Assembly (NCBI RefSeq): GCF_945859685.1
Contig: NC_079149.1
Location: 6,545,118 to 6,609,117 of the forward strand
DNA length: 64,000 bases
Reading direction: 5' to 3'
Source: Eupeodes corollae
Lineage: Eukaryota; Arthropoda; Insecta; Diptera; Syrphidae
Shown: positions 42,265 through 53,851 of the stretch, piece after piece
Position numbering within the stretch: position 1 is the first letter of the stretch
How the letters are laid out: each line of letters opens with the position of its first letter
Notes under the pieces: generated by a model
Databases searched by the model: none
Seen by the model: the letters and a program-made list of their open reading frames with translations, nothing else
Told to the model about the DNA's origin: nothing
Translations under genes and position numbers: made by a program

Positions 42265-43929
42265 CCCTCGGTCTGACCCCTGGGTCTGGCCAGGCATTTT
42301 TCGTTTTCAAATGTAAATTTAATGCATTTCTAGTTAGGTAGCAACTTGTGCTTTCAGGTAGCTTCCTAAAATTTTATTGGCTATCGATTTATAAGAATAT
42401 TGAATTTGAAAAGTCCTTACAAAGGATCTTATAAGGACTTTAAAAAAGTACACCTTCGGACCGACACATGGGCCTAGCCAGACCCCTATTGATTTTGTAC
42501 AAAAATCAATGGAATATGTATTTTAAAAGTTTACAGACTGCATTTTGTTTTTACCAAGCACATACAAAATGTGCTTGTATTTACATGAACACATCATGTC
42601 TATATTTTGTGTGTGTATTCGTCATATTGGGTGCAGCTACTCTTTGGCGGATGGCGGATGACGGATGACGTGCATAATTTTGCGTTGTCTATTGTTTCTA
42701 TTTTATGGTTGATTGACAGGTGATAGTGAATCTATTTGTATTCATATTTTGTATGAGTTACATTTTGCCAAAACAATATATATTTTGTGGTAGATTTCTT
42801 GTGATTAATTTTTTTTGGATTGCATTTTTATCATAATGGGTGATGAAGTAAATTTTTTCTATAACACGCGATTACGCAGTCGTTCCAATGGTGCGGATTT
42901 TTATTCGCGATTGTCAACGGCTTTGGTCAACGACGAAAATGTCGATTGGAACGAAGAAGGAGATCCATTCCATGTCGAAGACACTGAAAATGATTTGGAT
43001 TTTGTTCCTGAGGACAACGCATCCGATATCGAGGACGATTTGGTGATTGAACCAAATGAACTGCTGGATAGTGATGAAGAGGAAGAAGAATTGAGTGACA
43101 TGCAAAGTGAAGCCCAGCAAAATAATAATTGCTTCTACGGTAAGGACGGTACAAAATGGGAGAAAGATGAGCCAGATGCTGCTGTTCGTTTGCGCCAACA
43201 CAATGTAATGAGATTTAGAGCTGGACCAAAAGAACAAAACTCGATTCCTATTGAGGTATTCAAAAAATTTTTTACACCTAACATTTCTTTTATCATAATA
43301 ACTGAAACAAATCGATATGCCAAAAATGCGACAAACAAGTGGAATCACGAAAACCCAACTTCAAAACCAAGAGTTTGGAGCGATTTGACCAGCACTGAGC
43401 TTGATGCATTTATTGGGATTCTTTTAGCTGGTAATATTTCGCACAATAATATGCAAGATTCATCAGTGTTGTGGCGTTCTGATGCCTTACCTATATTCCG
43501 AGCAGCTATGTCTTATAAGCGCTTCCTTGCCTTATCACGATATATACGTTTTGATGATGGTCGCACGCGTGAGTTCCGTCAAAGATCAGATAAAGCTGCC
43601 CCTATTCGCGATATATGGAATTTATTGAACGAGAACCTCGCAAAAAACTATGAACCACATGAGACGATAACTGTAGACGAACAACTCTTTCCTTATCGGG
43701 GTAAGACTAAATTTACTCAGTTTATACCGTCAAAACCAGCAAAATATGGAATTAAAATTTGGTGGGCATGTGATTCAAAAACAAAATATCCTTTGGAAGG
43801 AAAACTTTACACTGGCAGAGGCGAAGGAGAGGAGCGTGAATCAAATCAAGGGCAGAATGTTTTGCTACAACTTGCAAATCGGTACAGTAATACCGGTCGA
43901 ACTCTAGTAGCTGACAATTTTTTTACCAC
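42265..43929 (+). mobile_element. piggyBac-family element, 3' truncated
   Basis: Starts about CCCTCGGTCTGACCCC, in keeping with CCC-type piggyBac ends. A diverged direct repeat of this end lies at 42451-42487. The transposase is cut at 43929 by LTR sequence; the 3' terminus is missing and there is no TTAA on the left. The empty block X copy reads GAATATTAACATG here, so a TTAA target is plausible. Confidence 0.65.
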
Positions 43930-43978
43930 TGTAGTGATCGCACTACATACCAACCCCCAACATATACATTTTCCCTAA
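42836..43978 (+). pseudogene. piggyBac transposase, C-terminally truncated
   Basis: ATG at 42836. N-terminal acidic domain (Asp/Glu-rich to about residue 90), then the DDE_Tnp_1_7 domain: 'ELDAFIGILLAGN', 'YKRFLALSRYIRFDD', first catalytic Asp in 'TVDEQLFPYRG', second in 'VADNFFTT'. Then it runs into foreign LTR sequence and stops, losing the third Asp and the Cys-rich C-terminal domain. Otherwise free of stops, so the truncation came late. Confidence 0.9.
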
Positions 43979-44018
43979 TGCCGTGCGTTTTCCCAAACAC
44001 TTCAATCACCGATATATA
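43930..44018 (+). mobile_element. Probable solo LTR, left part (continues 46986-47753)
   Basis: Starts TGTAGTGATCGCACTACA, a palindromic LTR-like end, at the piggyBac break. It is interrupted by the errantivirus derivative with TATA duplicated on both sides. The right part ends near ...GTATAACA at 47753. Confidence 0.5.
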
Positions 44019-44500
44019 AGTTAACACCAAACATATTGATTCTCCTCACATCCAAATCCCATTGACATAAACAAGTCATATTCATCCATAACCAATAAAT
44101 AAACATAAACAGACGAGTTAATCCCATTGACATAAACAAGTCAACAAGAATAAACATAAACAGACGATCATGAAGAGATGTCCAAAATGCGACTCAGCAA
44201 TTTGTTCCCCTTCACCAGATAACATAAACACCAGATAATATAAACAGAAAACATTTCATAGAGATCAACACCACAGCAGCCTATGTGACTTAAACTGCAA
44301 GTCAACAAACATCCCCCACAAAGCGATCTTCAATTTCATCATTTTATAGCCACGCCATCAAATTGCTCAGTCAACAATTGAATAGTATTTAAGCTTTAGA
44401 AATTAAGTAAATTGTATCAATTGTATTTCGAACTTTGAATAAAGCAGAACCTCTGCCAAAATAAATTTTTTTAAACAAATTAGTAAAATCTAATTTAATT
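44019..44500 (+). repeat. 5' LTR of the env-only errantivirus derivative
   Basis: 482 bp. Contains an internal direct repeat (CCCATTGACATAAACAAGTCA ... AATAAACATAAACAGACGA twice, near 44060 and 44122) and AATAAA near 44440. Confidence 0.9.
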
Positions 44501-44518
44501 GGCGCCCGAGCAGGGACC
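44500..44518 (+). other. Primer-binding site TGGCGCCCGAGCAGGGACC
   Basis: Adjoins the LTR end by one shared T. It differs from the PBS classes at 53046 and 54612. Confidence 0.7.
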
Positions 44519-44544
44519 GGTTTAGTGCGTTAATAAAGTTATTA

Positions 44545-44840
44545 CCAGTCGCCTCAAGAAGCCGCCGTGTTAACTTAAATTAAAAAAAAAAAGTGCTAAG
44601 TTCGTCTTTTTATAAACTGTAACCAGTCGCCTCAAGTAGCCGCCGTGTTAACAAAAATCAGACGTCAATAAGTACTACATATGTTCTCAAAGAAAAATTA
44701 TAACCAGTCGCCTAAAGTAGCCGCAGTGTTCAATTAAGAGAATATAAAACGTGCTAACCGGTGCCAAATAAGTGTAACGTTGTCTTGAAATTACAACCAG
44801 TCGCCTTAAGCAACCGCCGTGTGTAATTAAAAGAACATAG
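44545..44840 (+). repeat. Four dispersed leader repeats (ACCAGTCGCCTCAAG..GCCGCCGTGT)
   Basis: Four copies starting near 44546, 44630, 44702 and 44798, about 28 nt each with few changes, in the untranslated leader after the PBS. Comparable placement to the repeated protein-binding leader of Drosophila gypsy, but a different sequence. Confidence 0.75.
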
Positions 44841-45023
44841 ACAATAACTGCAAGAGTGCAAGTGTAGAGAACGAGGCCCCTTAGTATCCAGATCTCCGAA
44901 GGAAAAAAGGACGATATAAGAAGTATCACGCCGCTCTACCAAGATGATGATTATTATGTATTTTATGTAAGTTAGAATTAAGAATTATAAAATAAATATA
45001 ATTTTTTATTATATATTAAAAAT

Positions 45024-45140
45024 ATGGCGAAAAAAATAATAGAATTAGTGAAACAAGATCCAAAAATTCCAAAATATACGTTAGCTGAAAAAATGATTCT
45101 AATTAAAAAAATTTTTAACGAAGAAAACAAGAAACAATAA
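45024..45140 (+). CDS. Short ORF at gag position (38 aa)
   Basis: ATG-initiated, Lys-rich ('MAKKIIELVKQDPK'), ending shortly before the env frame opens. Probably the remaining start of gag upstream of the deletion. No domain recognisable. Confidence 0.35.
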   Translation: MAKKIIELVKQDPKIPKYTLAEKMILIKKIFNEENKKQ

Positions 45141-45181
45141 TTACAATAAAGAAAAAAAATTATAAAAAAGAAAAGTAATAA

Positions 45182-46468
45182 ATAAAAATTAGAGTAAAAA
45201 GATCCATAGATTTAATTGGAAAAACATGGAAAAGGATCGCGGGAAATCCCGATCATGATGATCTTATTATACTAACTGACAAAATAAATAATATTTTAAA
45301 GAACAACAATAAACAAGTTGTAATTAATAAATTAGCTTTGGAAAGAATACATAAAAATTCAAACATTACAAATCATGTTATTAAAATATTGAAAGAAGGT
45401 AAAATTATTACTGATGAAATACCATTAAATATTAAGTTTGAACTAGAAATAATAAAAGAAGAAATTATAAATATTGAATATGCTATGCATTGGTCCAAAG
45501 TCGGACTTATTAATTCATTTTTGTTAGATGAAAAAGAAATAAATATTGTTAATAATATTTTTGAAAGAAATAATATTCCATACATAAATATAGAAGAAGT
45601 AATTGAATTTTCAAGCTTAAAAATAGCATCAAGTAATTCATCCATTATTTATATAATTGGAATCCCTGTGTCGGAAAACACATTATGTAATATGTTTTTA
45701 ATAAAACCAACTAAAATAAAAAATATTATGAATAAAATAAATTTTGAAAAAATAATGAATTGTAATAACAAATTATATGGAATAAAGAAAGAATGTAACA
45801 GTATTAACAATATTAATATATGTAATAGTAATAATATAGTAGAATTAAGAGATGACGATTGCATAACTACACTATTAAGAAGTCAACAACCATCATGCGT
45901 GAAAACAACCAACCTCCACATCCCATCAGTTGAAGAAATTTCACCTGGAATACTATTTTTGAATCAATACAATGGTTCTATTACAATAAATAACGCCACT
46001 AGAAACATTACTGGAACATTTGTCATACATTTCTCAAACATAACTATTACTGTCAAAGGCAAAAACTATCTCTCACAAGAAATCTCTGGATTGAAACCAC
46101 TACCAGCTATTTTGCAACCAAACTCAATTCATAGTACTTACGAAGAAATACTCACATTAGAAATTTTGAAAGAAATTCACATTAATAATACACAGGAAAT
46201 AGAGCTATTAAAGAAGGAAAATAAATTTGGCTACGTCACTGGATTCAGTCTATCAACTGTAATTATTTTCGCAATTATAATAATTTTCGTTAAAATAAAA
46301 TGTTCAACAACTCGAACTTCAATTTCAACCCCCATTTCAATACCTCTACCCAACATATCAAAGATAGAAGAAACTCCTACTTCAACACAACTACCTTTAC
46401 AATTGTCAACAGTAGAAATACCTGTATCTACAAAAATTATAAGTACAAGCCAAATTCCATACTTTTAA
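45182..46468 (+). pseudogene. Errantivirus envelope (F-like), C-terminal subunit only
   Basis: The frame is open from 45182 to a TAA at 46468 without an ATG near its start. It opens just before a basic furin-like site and the conserved 'IAGNPDHDDL' segment of insect errantivirus envelopes. An ectodomain with Asn-linked sites follows, then a transmembrane helix ('GFSLSTVIIFAIIIIF', near the residues from 46235) and a Ser/Thr/Pro-rich cytoplasmic tail. Signal peptide and surface subunit are missing, so it is truncated. No stops interrupt the remaining part. In errantiviruses env is made from a spliced RNA. Confidence 0.82.
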
Positions 46469-46503
46469 TGTTCAACGAGGACGTTGAAATTTAATGACGG
46501 AGG

Positions 46504-46985
46504 AGTTAACACCAAACATATTGATTCTCCTCACATCCAAATCCCATTGACATAAACAAGTCATATTCATCCATAACCAATAAATAAACATAAACAGACG
46601 AGTTAATCCCATTGACATAAACAAGTCAACAAGAATAAACATAAACAGACGATCATGAAGAGATGTCCAAAATGCGACTCAGCAATTTGTTCCCCTTCAC
46701 CAGATAACATAAACACCAGATAATATAAACAGAAAACATTTCATAGAGATCAACACCACAGCAGCCTATGTGACTTAAACTGCAAGTCAACAAACATCCC
46801 CCACAAAGCGATCTTCAATTTCATCATTTTATAGCCACGCCATCAAATTGCTCAGTCAACAATTGAATAGTATTTAAGCTTTAGAAATTAAGTAAATTGT
46901 ATCAATTGTATTTCGAACTTTGAATAAAGCAGAACCTCTGCCAAAATAAATTTTTTTAAACAAATTAGTAAAATCTAATTTAATT
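46504..46985 (+). repeat. 3' LTR of the env-only errantivirus derivative
   Basis: No difference from the 5' LTR seen on reading. Confidence 0.9.
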
Positions 46986-47753
46986 TATACACTATATACA
47001 TTGACTCACAAACAAATCGTCACAAGGTCATCATAATACTCACTCGTCATAGCTACGTCAAAACCCATAAACTGCTATGAGTAATGAATATCCAATGTCC
47101 AACGGATTGTAAACAAATCCAATGCACTAATTGCAGACATTGAGGAATACCCATACTAAATAATGCTGAGAATGCATCGTAGCAAGGGTCGACACTATGA
47201 GTGAAGTGGGTATGTGTGAAATATGATGCGGCGGCACTTTTGTGACCAACAGTTCGAAATATTATGAATTTATATAATATTTAAAAATTCCAACTAGGTC
47301 TCAAGTAATTATTGAATATTTTCAAGTGGGTCAATATTACCAAATAGAACCGATTGTGTAATCATCGGTTGGTGGATGATAGTTGGAGGAATGCATGTGT
47401 ATTGAGGAAAATTGGTTAAAGAAAAAGTATAAAAAGACAGGAATAGTTTAAGAAAGTGACAGAAAGATTTACCATAACATTTCAACAAGGTCGCAGCCTA
47501 GCTTAAGACAGCGGGCCTTTGTTCGAAAAGAAAAAATAAAGATAAATTAGAACTAAAATAATCCATTATCTAACAAGGTCGCAGCCTAGCTCAAGACAGC
47601 GGGCCTTGTTTTAAATAAATAAAGATAATAAAAACTAAAATTAAAACTTAAACAAGTTAAATAAAGAGTCTTTTATTTTTCCAAAATCTTTCCTGTCCGT
47701 ATTCTCACTCTTCTCGCAACATAACGCGAAAGCACGGTTGAGAACGTATAACA
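46986..47753 (+). mobile_element. Right part of the probable solo LTR
   Basis: Contains TATAAAAAG at 47428-47436, a 35-bp direct repeat CAAGGTCGCAGCCTAGCT[TC]AAGACAGCGGGCCT at 47485 and 47573, AATAAA signals, and a terminal ...ACA. With 43930-44018 it makes about 860 bp. No matching target duplication, so deletion or recombination occurred. Confidence 0.5.
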
Positions 47754-47956
47754 AAGTGTTTCTGAGCGATCGTTTCAGTACCTTAACAGACGGGGAGCTG
47801 AAGGCCATGCAGAATACGAGGATGCATCAATCTTCCTCAGGAGTAAAGTCCTTGCCAGAAAAACGCATAAAACGATCCAGAGAGGATCATGAAGTTGAAG
47901 ACGACGATTCCCGCAGCGAATTATTTATGCACTCTCAAAAACGACTATGTTTTTGA
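47754..47956 (+). pseudogene. MSM gene, 5' truncated by LTR insertion/deletion
   Basis: Codes the same residues as 22598 from 'KVFLSDRF' to 'SQKRLCF' with a few substitutions. The first half and promoter are gone. Confidence 0.85.
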
Positions 47957-48344
47957 GAATTAAAAAAAAAATTGAATAAGTATACCTAAATAAAGTTATA
48001 AAAATTGAAAATTGTATTTTTTATTATTTCTTCTTCATTGTTTTTTTGTCATTTTGATTGTTTTGTTGTTATTTTTCCTTTTGATAAAGATGGTAACAGA
48101 GAAATAAATGTCTAGACATGCATATCAATTCAACCTATTATGACAAAGTTGTTGGGGGTTTGTGGTTGTTATAGTGTTGATATCATATCAGTTGTTAGGA
48201 ACTGTCAGTATTTTGTATTTAAGAGTCTTTAATGAGAAATTTCAGTTTTATAGTTTCATTACTTTAGTTCCAATTTATAAAACGGTTCATTAAATTAAAT
48301 ATCAGATTTTTTTTTAGGTACTTAGGGTTGTACTTATTCCAAGA

Positions 48345-48795
48345 AACTAAAATTCATAGACTGTCGAGATGCCGCTCCTTTGTGGGCACTTTATGGGTAC
48401 CTTGTACCCACATTAAAGTCTGTGCGAAAGGACCGGAAGGGAATGAAGACAACATTGAAACCAACCATCAAGGACTCCCATTAATCATTCATTTGTGTTG
48501 CAGCCTCTATCCAGAACGTTGAGCATCACATCAAGCACTTACAACAAAAAGGAGATAACGTGCAGCCGTTTATTATAGTGGTTGGCAAGGATATCATCAA
48601 TTTTAAAGAAATATTTTTGTATTTCGATGGCGTAAAATTTCCTTTTATTAGTTTCATCCGGGCGGTGGACATTTGTTTTAAAACGTTTTTTTCTTTTTAA
48701 TTTAGAGTTTCCTAATTGTTATGAACCTAACCACCTGATAGTGATATCCATAACTGTATCGAACTGCATGAGTCTGGCAACTCTGCATTCGATGT
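48345..48795 (+). pseudogene. Degenerate QPFI-family ORF, copy 2
   Basis: Matches 23335-23790. One of the two adjacent stops of copy 1 is a sense codon here, but an extra T near 48690 shifts the frame after 'AVDICFKTF'. Confidence 0.5.
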
Positions 48796-49078
48796 TTTCT
48801 ATATAGTAAGAAAGAGTACAAGAGAATGTAGAGCCAATAAGACCGATTTTAAATAAAACGGAAGATAGTGGTTTTTGATCAATTTTCCACTTTAAAATCG
48901 TTGTATTTTTATTTTAATATAGAAGTTGGAATTTCGGACAGAGCTCACCACTGAGTTGTCGATACATTTAGTCCTTCGAGCCCGATTTGATCCGTGACGC
49001 GATAGATAAAAAAAATATTGTCTTTTTATTAAAATAAAACCCCGCGTGTGAAAGAACGGGAAGTGTGAAAGAAAAAAA

Positions 49079-49309
49079 TTGTTTTTTGTATTATATCGAG
49101 AAAGAAGTTACGTGCAAAATCACGTAGGCACCAGCCGTAAGTACAAAAAGCCGTTGGGTTATGTGACAGAGGTGAAGAAAGCTGCCCGAGAAATCCATGT
49201 AGGCAACATGTACAAGGATAGATTGATAGATACCCCGCCTGTTGCTTTATTTTTAGTCACTACCACAAGAACACACCAGAGAGAGATCATTTTAAGAATT
49301 CCCGCCTAA
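49079..49309 (+). CDS. Short ORF of block X, second copy (76 aa)
   Basis: Same frame as 24067-24297 with several substitutions and no stop. Unknown. Confidence 0.25.
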   Translation: MFFVLYRERSYVQNHVGTSRKYKKPLGYVTEVKKAAREIHVGNMYKDRLIDTPPVALFLVTTTRTHQREIILRIPA

Positions 49310-49850
49310 CAACCGGGAAATCACGAATTTTTGACTTACAACCAAAAATGAGTGAAAGAGATCAGACTGAGAAAGAATGTCAATGACATAAATAACGAAA
49401 TTCGAAAGACACACTCGCTACCGTGTTTTTGGTCGCTGACAAAGTCTTAGGTATATACATAGGATAGAAGATAGAGAATGAGAGAGTAGAGGTGCATGAA
49501 TATTAACATGCAAATGGATAGGAGGAAGAAGATCAGCGAGAATACAATTCACATTATGTGCTGTGTCTTGTATATTTTTCATTTTAAAGCGAACACTCAA
49601 GCTAGGCAGTCCTGGTTCAAAAGTTTAAGTTGAGAAATAAAAATTATTTGTGGAAAGAAAATTATTCTTTTAAGTTGAATCAAAAGCGAAAGGCGTAAAA
49701 TACAGCAGTGAAAGTGCGAATTACGAGTTAATTTGATTGGTAAGAATTTTATACAGTCCACTGCGGAAAGATGGACAGAATTTTTGTTTATTTAAAGAAA
49801 AAAAAATGAGAAAAGATATATGTGCAGCGAGTGATAGAGTGTTGTGTTGT

Positions 49851-49920
49851 TGTTTAAGTGACAGAGGGTAGTTTTTTGTTGAAGGTGTTGTTGTTTAAGT
49901 GACAGAGGGTAGTTTTTTGT
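49851..49920 (+). repeat. Tandem 35-bp duplication in an LTR-element leader
   Basis: GTTGTTTAAGTGACAGAGGG..AGTTTTTTGTT occurs twice in direct succession just upstream of the gag-like ORF. Confidence 0.7.
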
Positions 49921-49979
49921 TTGACCTGGTTTTCATTCTTGTTTTTTTTTTTTTTAGAATAATACAAAAAAAAAACATA

Positions 49980-50490
49980 ATGGAAGGTGCGACTCACGAA
50001 TATTTATTCGAAAAAGGCAGGCACACGGTGAGCAGGATGCTGTCATATACAAAAATGGTGGGGTTCCAGGAGTCTTCACAGGAGGAGCTCGAGGTAAAAC
50101 TCGAGGCTCTGAAGGACGCATGGCAGCAAATGCAGGCAAGTGAAGGGATGCTCGCTCAAAGGAACGACCTGCTGGTGAGCTTGGAAATAGAGAGGAAGAG
50201 CGTCGAAGCCGAGGTGGAAGTCTTCCAAGCATCCTCTAACTTGAAGAGCAGGATTGGCCAGCTAGTCGCAGCCAAAGCAGGAGCAGGAAATGCGCCCCTA
50301 TCGCTGTGGAGGTAAACATGCCGTTTGCCCAGCACGATGTAAAGAATACGTGGGGTAAGTTTGACGGCAGCTATACAAAATGGCAGGACTTCCGCGATAG
50401 GTTTGTCGCTGCTGTGCACGACAACGACAAGATCGCGTTTGTTCTGAGAACGAAAGCAAGAAGGATGGTCGAAGGAATACAAATTCGAAT
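49980..50490 (+). pseudogene. BEL/Pao-type gag fragment
   Basis: ATG at 49980, a helical coiled N-terminal region for about 105 codons ending in TAA, then an overlapping frame (from 50306) with 'WGKFDGSYTKWQDFRDRFVA' and 'HDNDKIAF', the retropepsin-element gag signature (DUF1759-like). The frameshift at about 50310 and abrupt end show it is dead. No pol follows. Confidence 0.65.
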
Positions 50491-50554
50491 TAAGATTTTT
50501 TTATATAGAGATTCTGGTAGAGCTCCTTCGCCTGGTTTAATGGATTCACATTAA

Positions 50555-50880
50555 CCTTACGAGGCAGGTGCACAATGATGTTTTTTTTTCAGTGAATTTC
50601 TGCATAAGGTGTTCAATTTGCGACTCAAGCTTTTCACAACGCTCTTCTGCAAAAGCAACTTTCTCTTCAAGTGCCACTTGTTTTTCATTAGATACTGCGA
50701 GAAAGTTCGTCCAAGTCTGTCTTTGTTGCCAAATGTTGCAGGTGTTCCCCTAGCTTTTCATCAAGAAGTCGACCAAGATCGATAATGGACATATTGGTAC
50801 ATTTCAGTCCCTTGAAGTCTTTTTGTTCATGAAGATGCTTCTGGAGATATTTCACCAATAGAGCGTTTGTTCATGAAGCT
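50555..50880 (-). pseudogene. Coiled-coil protein remnant
   Basis: The minus strand encodes 'NMSIIDLGRLLDEKLGEHLQ' and, after a stop, 'AFAEERCEKLESQIEHLMQ', heptad-like. Likely a gag or TE-derived fragment; source unknown. Confidence 0.35.
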
Positions 50881-51859
50881 AACTAGTGCTGGTTGAAATG
50901 TCTTTTGCCAGTAGTGTTTCAACGAAGTTAATAATAACTTAAATTTTAAAGACTTACTTCAAAGATAGTGTCTTAAGACAGGAATACTACTTGTTTTATG
51001 CCAAAATTTAGAGAATTGGTACACTGCTTTTGTATAAATTTGATAAAAATACTGTTGAACTTTCAACTCCTCCTTATTATAATTATACATGCATATGAGC
51101 AAGAAGTAATCATATATCATGATTGCATTGGCAAAGCTGGCGAGCTAAGGTTGTTGCGGTAAAATTTACCACAACAAGTTTCACTCACCTACTCTATATC
51201 CCGTTCCCTTTTAACCTTCCGTTTTTCGTTGTGGCTCCAATATATTCTAAGAGTTCAGTTGAATCCTGTCTTCCATCAGTCAGTGTCCTGCTCTTAATAT
51301 ATAATGGAAAAGCAACCAAAATTAGGTGTGGACAAAATGGTACATTTGTGCGACGGGCGGGCGGTCCACAAAGTGATTGCTGGAACGACAGACGGTCTAC
51401 ACGAATACCAACCAAGGTGACAGACAAGTGGTCTGGTCACACCAAAACCAACAAAAAAAAAAGGGGCACGAGTGACACTTGGTCCTCGATTGCTGATGTT
51501 ACTCATATGAGAATGGCTGCATGCCCAACATAAATCAATTTCGTTATGTAAAAGATGGAACGTTAACACGAGTCCCTAATCCCCTAGTCTGCGCGAAAGT
51601 CCAACGACAAATAAAGTAAAATCGCGAGATCAAAAACCACTGCCAACTTCCACCCTCCGATAGTTAAAACAAACATTTTTACATAATTGTAATTTCGTAA
51701 AAAAAAAAGAACGCGTTAAACACTTGAGTTTCATGCGACTTATCAAAGTTTCTCCAAAATTATGGGGGTGTTAATAGGGTGGCTGAATGCACCCATTGAA
51801 TTCCCGCTCACTGGAAGAAGTACTAGAGGTCGGCGAATTCAATGACAGTGGTAGTGCAT
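50881..51859. other. No supported gene
   Basis: An open frame at 51123-51533 has no motif and mirrored frames on the other strand. Probably old LTR-element sequence adjoining the next entry. Confidence 0.4.
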
Positions 51860-51959
51860 AAAGCTGGGGTGAAACGTGCGAGTAGGAAAAGTGGTGGTGT
51901 CTCAACTGCGTTCGCTCACTCTTGCAAATAAGCTAGGTGAAGCTGAATTAAAACGCGAT

Positions 51960-52950
51960 AGAGACCCACACTTTCTGATTGGCCGAAAGCATGTGGGAAT
52001 GGAAGAAAAAAAAGAGAGGTCATCAAGGCAAGGTGAAAGCCTGGAAGATCACTTTTTTTGCGAGATAGAATCTGAACCGGAGGTTTAAGAAATTGAAAGA
52101 AAAAAAAAAAGGAAAAATTTTGAGAAGTTAAGAAATTCAAGTGTTGTTGGAAGTGAAAAATTTTAAAATTTTGATTAAGAAGAAAACCTAAAATTGAAGG
52201 GAGGAAAAAAAAAGGATTGAAAAAAAAACAGCTAGGAGAGGGAAGTTGGCACTTTGGCAGGATATCCAGAAAAGATAAGTATCTAATTGGTGTTTAAAAA
52301 GTAGAATTCTTTTATTTGTCGTTTTAATAACTATTGAGAATCGTGTTATAATCGTTGGGCTTTCGTTTCGAAAAAGAAAAAAAGGTATTTCCGAGCAAGC
52401 GGAACTCGCGTCCCGTAATTAGAAATTTTCTTTGTCCAGTAGGGACAAAAGGTTAACGGTTCATCTTCGGTGTCATACACCAACTCTTTGTTCTTAAAAA
52501 TTCTTAAAAGATCTTGGGTTTTAATCCTACTTGTAAGGTTTCCCAAGCAAAATCGAAAATAATTAAAAATATTCCATCCATTTAAAACATTTTTATTTAA
52601 TTTGTTCACAAATTGTTCTGGTCGGTTCTGCTCCAAAAGGTTTGTAATTTCCTTTTTTTGCAAAAAAAAAAAAATTACTGGCGCCCATCTTGTTCCTTCT
52701 AAATTTGATTTTATACATATTTCAAGAACACCCTATTCGCAACCCACTATCAAATTAATTTGATAATTTCGATTAATAGAATTAACCTTGTTCCCAATTA
52801 ATTAAACCCACCCCAAAACTGAGCTATCGGGCGACAGCACTGCTTTTGCTGTCTGTGAGGAAATTGACGAACAAACCTATTCGCGGCTGAAAGTTGTCTT
52901 TGATTTAGATAAATCACAAATAGGTTCTACTCGTGCGCGTCGGCTACCTA
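51960..52950 (+). mobile_element. LTR fragment with TGGCGCCC and leader, sibling of 18540-19420
   Basis: LTR-like body to 52678, TGGCGCCC at 52679-52686, then a leader sharing CACCC..ACTGAGCT..GCAGCACTG with the 19.3-kb copy. No coding region. Confidence 0.55.
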
Positions 52951-53045
52951 TTTTATTCGTTTTCGTTTTTTGTATTACAATCTTTTGAGTTTGCGGACAA
53001 TCAATCCGCCATCGTATTATTCGGTTCGTTATTTTTCACAACAAT

Positions 53046-53063
53046 TGGCGCCCAACGTGGGGC
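53046..53063 (+). other. Primer-binding site TGGCGCCCAACGTGGGGC
   Basis: Perfect form of the tRNA-Lys-type PBS of insect LTR elements, preceded by an LTR end (...TTTTTCACAACAAT). Confidence 0.75.
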
Positions 53064-53774
53064 TTGTCTGTATCCTTTGTGTGCATAGAAAAGTGCTTAA
53101 ATTGCACTTCATAGTTTGTGTTTGTGAATCCCTAGGGAAGTGTTTATATTTATAATAATTATATAAGACTTTTTACATTGTATGAAAAGTATTTGTGTTG
53201 AAAAGGAATCCCAAACATATTAAAAGTTGCTAGTGGAGTAAATATATAATTTTATTATATATATGTATATACTTTATTTCTAATTTATTCGGGTCATCCA
53301 TTTTGTTTTGAGAGAACATATTTCTGACAGGTGTGGGCAATTATTTTGCAGTGTGGTGAACTATCGATCAGAGTTGCCGTATCAATATAGTACCTTTTTC
53401 TGTGTTGCAACTTTTAGAAAATTTTAAGTACTTTTTTAAGTTTTATTTTCGATTAGCTTTTTTAAGATAATTTAGTTTGGAATTAGGCAATATTTAAGGG
53501 TTGTGTACAAATATAATATACATACATAATATACATACAAATTGGCAAATACAAATACAATTTTTTTTTTGAAGTTAATTTATTATTTTAATTTTATTTT
53601 GTATACAAAATTAAGCTTAAAGCTAAGAAAAAACTTCGCTGGAAATAGACTAATAAAATCCTGAATTTTGAAAAAAACTAAAATTTCTCTTTAGACTTTT
53701 TTCTAGGTGCCAAAGAAGAAAAAACTTAATCTAAATCGCAAGCCACATAAAAAACATTCATGAAAAAATGTACT

Positions 53775-53851
53775 AACTGTGACCCACCGGTGGTTCATAT
53801 GGCCTCCTGCGAAACTTTTGCGTGACCTACCGGTGGGTCACATGGCACATG
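53775..53851. repeat. Paired GTGACC.ACCGGTGG repeats
   Basis: GTGACCCACCGGTGGTTCATATGG and GTGACCTACCGGTGGGTCACATGG lie 50 bp apart, each with a palindromic CCACCGGTGG-like core. They may be termini of a short DNA transposon. Confidence 0.4.

Larger units (their letters stand above)
44019..46985 (+). mobile_element. Errantivirus/gypsy-type LTR element, env-only deletion derivative (2967 bp)
   Basis: Two 482-bp LTRs (44019-44500 and 46504-46985) begin AGTTAACACC and end TAATT. By eye they are identical. A 4-bp TATA duplication flanks it (44015-44018, 46986-46989), the typical errantivirus target. PBS at 44500, a polypurine tract GACGGAGG just before 46504. Gag, protease, RT and integrase are absent; only a gag-start remnant and the C-terminal envelope remain. 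Identical LTRs imply very recent insertion, probably mobilised in trans. Confidence 0.9.
47754..49502. repeat. Block X, copy 2 (empty sites for Tc1 and Maverick)
   Basis: Nearly identical to copy 1 but lacking both insertions: GGTATATACATAGG at 49450-49463 and a single TAGAGG at 49487-49492. It has an extra ATCAGATTTTTTTTTAGGTAC near 48300. The 5' end of its MSM gene is replaced by LTR sequence. Confidence 0.9.

Noticed and set aside
42901..43348. Antisense ORFs within piggyBac
   Set aside because: Shadows of the acidic transposase N-terminus.
51123..51533. 136-codon ORF
   Set aside because: No recognisable domain, mirrored by two minus-strand ORFs; lies in decayed LTR-element sequence.
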